DNA from: Endozoicomonadaceae bacterium
Lineage (GTDB): Bacteria > Pseudomonadota > Gammaproteobacteria > Pseudomonadales > Endozoicomonadaceae
Length of the DNA: 15,697 bases
Assembly (NCBI GenBank): GCA_015163815.1
Contig: JAAOIJ010000117.1
Location: forward strand, 1-15,697
Reading direction: 5' to 3'
Positions within the stretch are counted from its first letter, which is position 1. The number at the start of each line of letters is the position of its first letter. A program made the position numbers and the translations under genes. Positions 14,839 to 15,697 of this stretch are shown here, one piece after another. Below the pieces are notes generated by a model that had not been told where the DNA came from, did not search any database, and worked only from the letters and a program-made list of their open reading frames with translations.

Positions 14839-14985
14839 GTTTCAAAGCCGACCTATTCATATATTATATCAACCTATTGATTTGGATAACGCATCAATAC
14901 GATTGCTTTTAAATACGCTAAAAAAGAGTCTTAAAGCAAGACAAATTAAATAGCTTCAAATTTCGAAGTAATTGGTGTGATCCTT

Positions 14986-15014
14986 GTTTACTATACAAAT
15001 AAATTCGTTATAAT
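14986..15014 (+). promoter_or_regulatory. Predicted promoter of the IS3 element
   Basis: GTTTAC (14986-14991) and a consensus TATAAT (15009-15014) are separated by 17 bp. A transcript from here would begin about 15 nt before the AGAGG ribosome site and the orfA ATG at 15039. Confidence 0.6.
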
Positions 15015-15038
15015 TTAACCCTAGTAAAAGAGGCCCAT

Positions 15039-15331
15039 ATGAGCAGTAAACGATACACAGAAGCATTTAAATTAGAAGCTGTTAAGCAAATCACAGAACG
15101 AGGTTATAAATTAACTGATGTTGCCAACAGATGAGGGATCACATCAAAAAGTCTATATGACTGGAAAAAAAATACAGCAACTCTGAGACAAAAGATCAAG
15201 AGTTAAACTATCAGCAAACAGAAAATAAACACCTTAAAGCTCAGTTACGCCGTATGACCGAAGAGCGTAATATCTTAAAGAAAGCCGCGACTTTCTTTGC
15301 CGTCGAGTCAAAGAAAGATACGAATTCATAA
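15039..15331 (+). pseudogene. IS3-family transposase orfA, disrupted
   Basis: The ATG at 15039, with AGAGG upstream, begins SSKRYTEAFKLEAVKQITER, a helix-turn-helix N-terminus typical of IS3-family OrfA. After TDVANR, an in-frame TGA at 15132-15134 replaces what is normally a Leu codon. Reading then continues GITSKSLYDWKK. At the run of eight A (15164-15171 region) one base is missing relative to the family pattern, and the frame shifts. The correct frame then gives SETKDQELNYQQTENKHLKA and QLRRMTEERNILKKAATFFA, the leucine-zipper part, ending at TAA 15329-15331. Two lesions mean no full OrfA can be made. Confidence 0.85.
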
Positions 15332-15697
15332 AATCTCGCACTCATAAATACTCTATATTTTTAATGTGCCATGTACTTGAGGTGAATAGAAGTGGTTTTT
15401 ATGCCTGGTTAAAAAATCCAAAAAGTGATCGTGAGCAAAAAGATAATCGATTAATTACACTCATTCAACAATTTTGGCTGGCTAGCGGATGCGTATATGG
15501 CTATCGAAAAATCTATCATGATCTTAAAGAATCAAGAGAAAAGGTAGGCATCAAAAAAGTACATAGATTGATGAAACAAGCTAAAATAAGATCAAAAAGA
15601 GGATATAAAAACCATAAGACTTTTAAGTCAGGACTTCAATCAACAGTGACTCCAAATACATTGGATCGTTAATTTACAATAGATAAACCTAATCAAT
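15316..15697 (+). pseudogene. IS3-family transposase orfB, N-terminal part, premature stop
   Basis: OrfB lies in the -1 frame relative to the end of orfA and overlaps it near AAAGAAAG (15310-15317), the place where IS3 elements use programmed frameshifting. It reads RYEFIKSRTHKYSIFLMCHV, then VNRSGFYAWLKNPKSDRE, ASGCVYGYRKIYHDL and KKVHRLMKQAKI, the HTH_21-type region before the DDE core. A TAA at 15670-15672 follows TPNTLDR, where the family has Gln (NTLDRQF), and homology continues past it (FTIDKPNQ) to the window edge. The catalytic rve domain would lie outside the window. A single C-to-T change in CAA explains the stop. Confidence 0.85.

Larger units (their letters stand above)
14627..14985. 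other. Gene-free, palindrome-rich spacer between ettA and an IS3 element
   Basis: I find no credible coding frame here. It holds an 11-bp palindrome at 14645-14677, a possible decayed IS5-type end at 14709-14721 (CTAGAGTCCTCAAT), a long imperfect hairpin at 14777-14838, and several short repeats of ACCTAT (14628, 14643, 14851, 14872 approximately). The left end of the IS3 element probably lies between about 14930 and 14985, but I cannot mark it without the opposite end. Confidence 0.5.

Noticed and set aside
1..15697. CRISPR array, tRNA or rRNA genes, prophage or toxin-antitoxin module
   Set aside because: I saw no regularly spaced repeats, no tRNA-like T-loop/acceptor pairing, no rRNA signature and no phage structural genes. 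The short repeats present are explained by IS ends and hairpins.

Overview
The window is about 15.7 kb of AT-rich DNA from a gammaproteobacterium. Recognisable core genes (sbcB exonuclease I, ybfF-type esterase, rsgA, feoAB, rmuC, ettA) closely match enteric family patterns. An aromatic amino acid permease, a probable CesT-type secretion chaperone, much decayed insertion-sequence DNA and low-GC codon use suggest a host-associated or host-restricted lineage. I cannot name the genus.

Layout. Positions 1-1486 (+): the end of an unrecognised gene, a small CesT/Tir-chaperone-like protein, then a YbfF-like alpha/beta hydrolase. 1580-4827 (-): a small SutA-like protein, then a tyrP/mtr-type permease followed 26 nt later by sbcB, probably one transcript. 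4977-5824: insertion-sequence debris, consisting of a 248-bp IS5-family remnant with perfect 16-bp terminal repeats, butted against a decayed IS30-family transposase. 5962-7670 (+): rsgA (TTG start) and a FixJ-type response regulator without a visible kinase. 7763-8467: a second debris block with two inverted IS5-type ends, an IS5 transposase N-terminal scrap, and an IS30 transposase fragment carrying a perfect 25-bp hairpin. 8561-11124 (-): feoA-feoB, with a strong Fur-box match upstream. 11268-12611 (-): rmuC. 12907-14571 (+): ettA, with a good intrinsic terminator. 14627-14985: gene-free, palindrome-rich. 15039-15697 (+): an IS3-family element cut by the window edge and inactivated by two premature stops and a frameshift.

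The core genes are mostly independent housekeeping functions: DNA repair, ribosome maturation, translation under energy limitation, ferrous iron uptake and amino acid uptake. The clearest regulatory logic is Fur control of feoAB. I found no convincing new multi-gene system. The most unusual material is the insertion-sequence debris. In it, the same roughly 90-bp terminal segment is joined to two unrelated transposase families, and one fragment has been rewritten into a perfect inverted repeat. The probable secretion chaperone at the left edge is the best pointer to something larger, lying outside the window.
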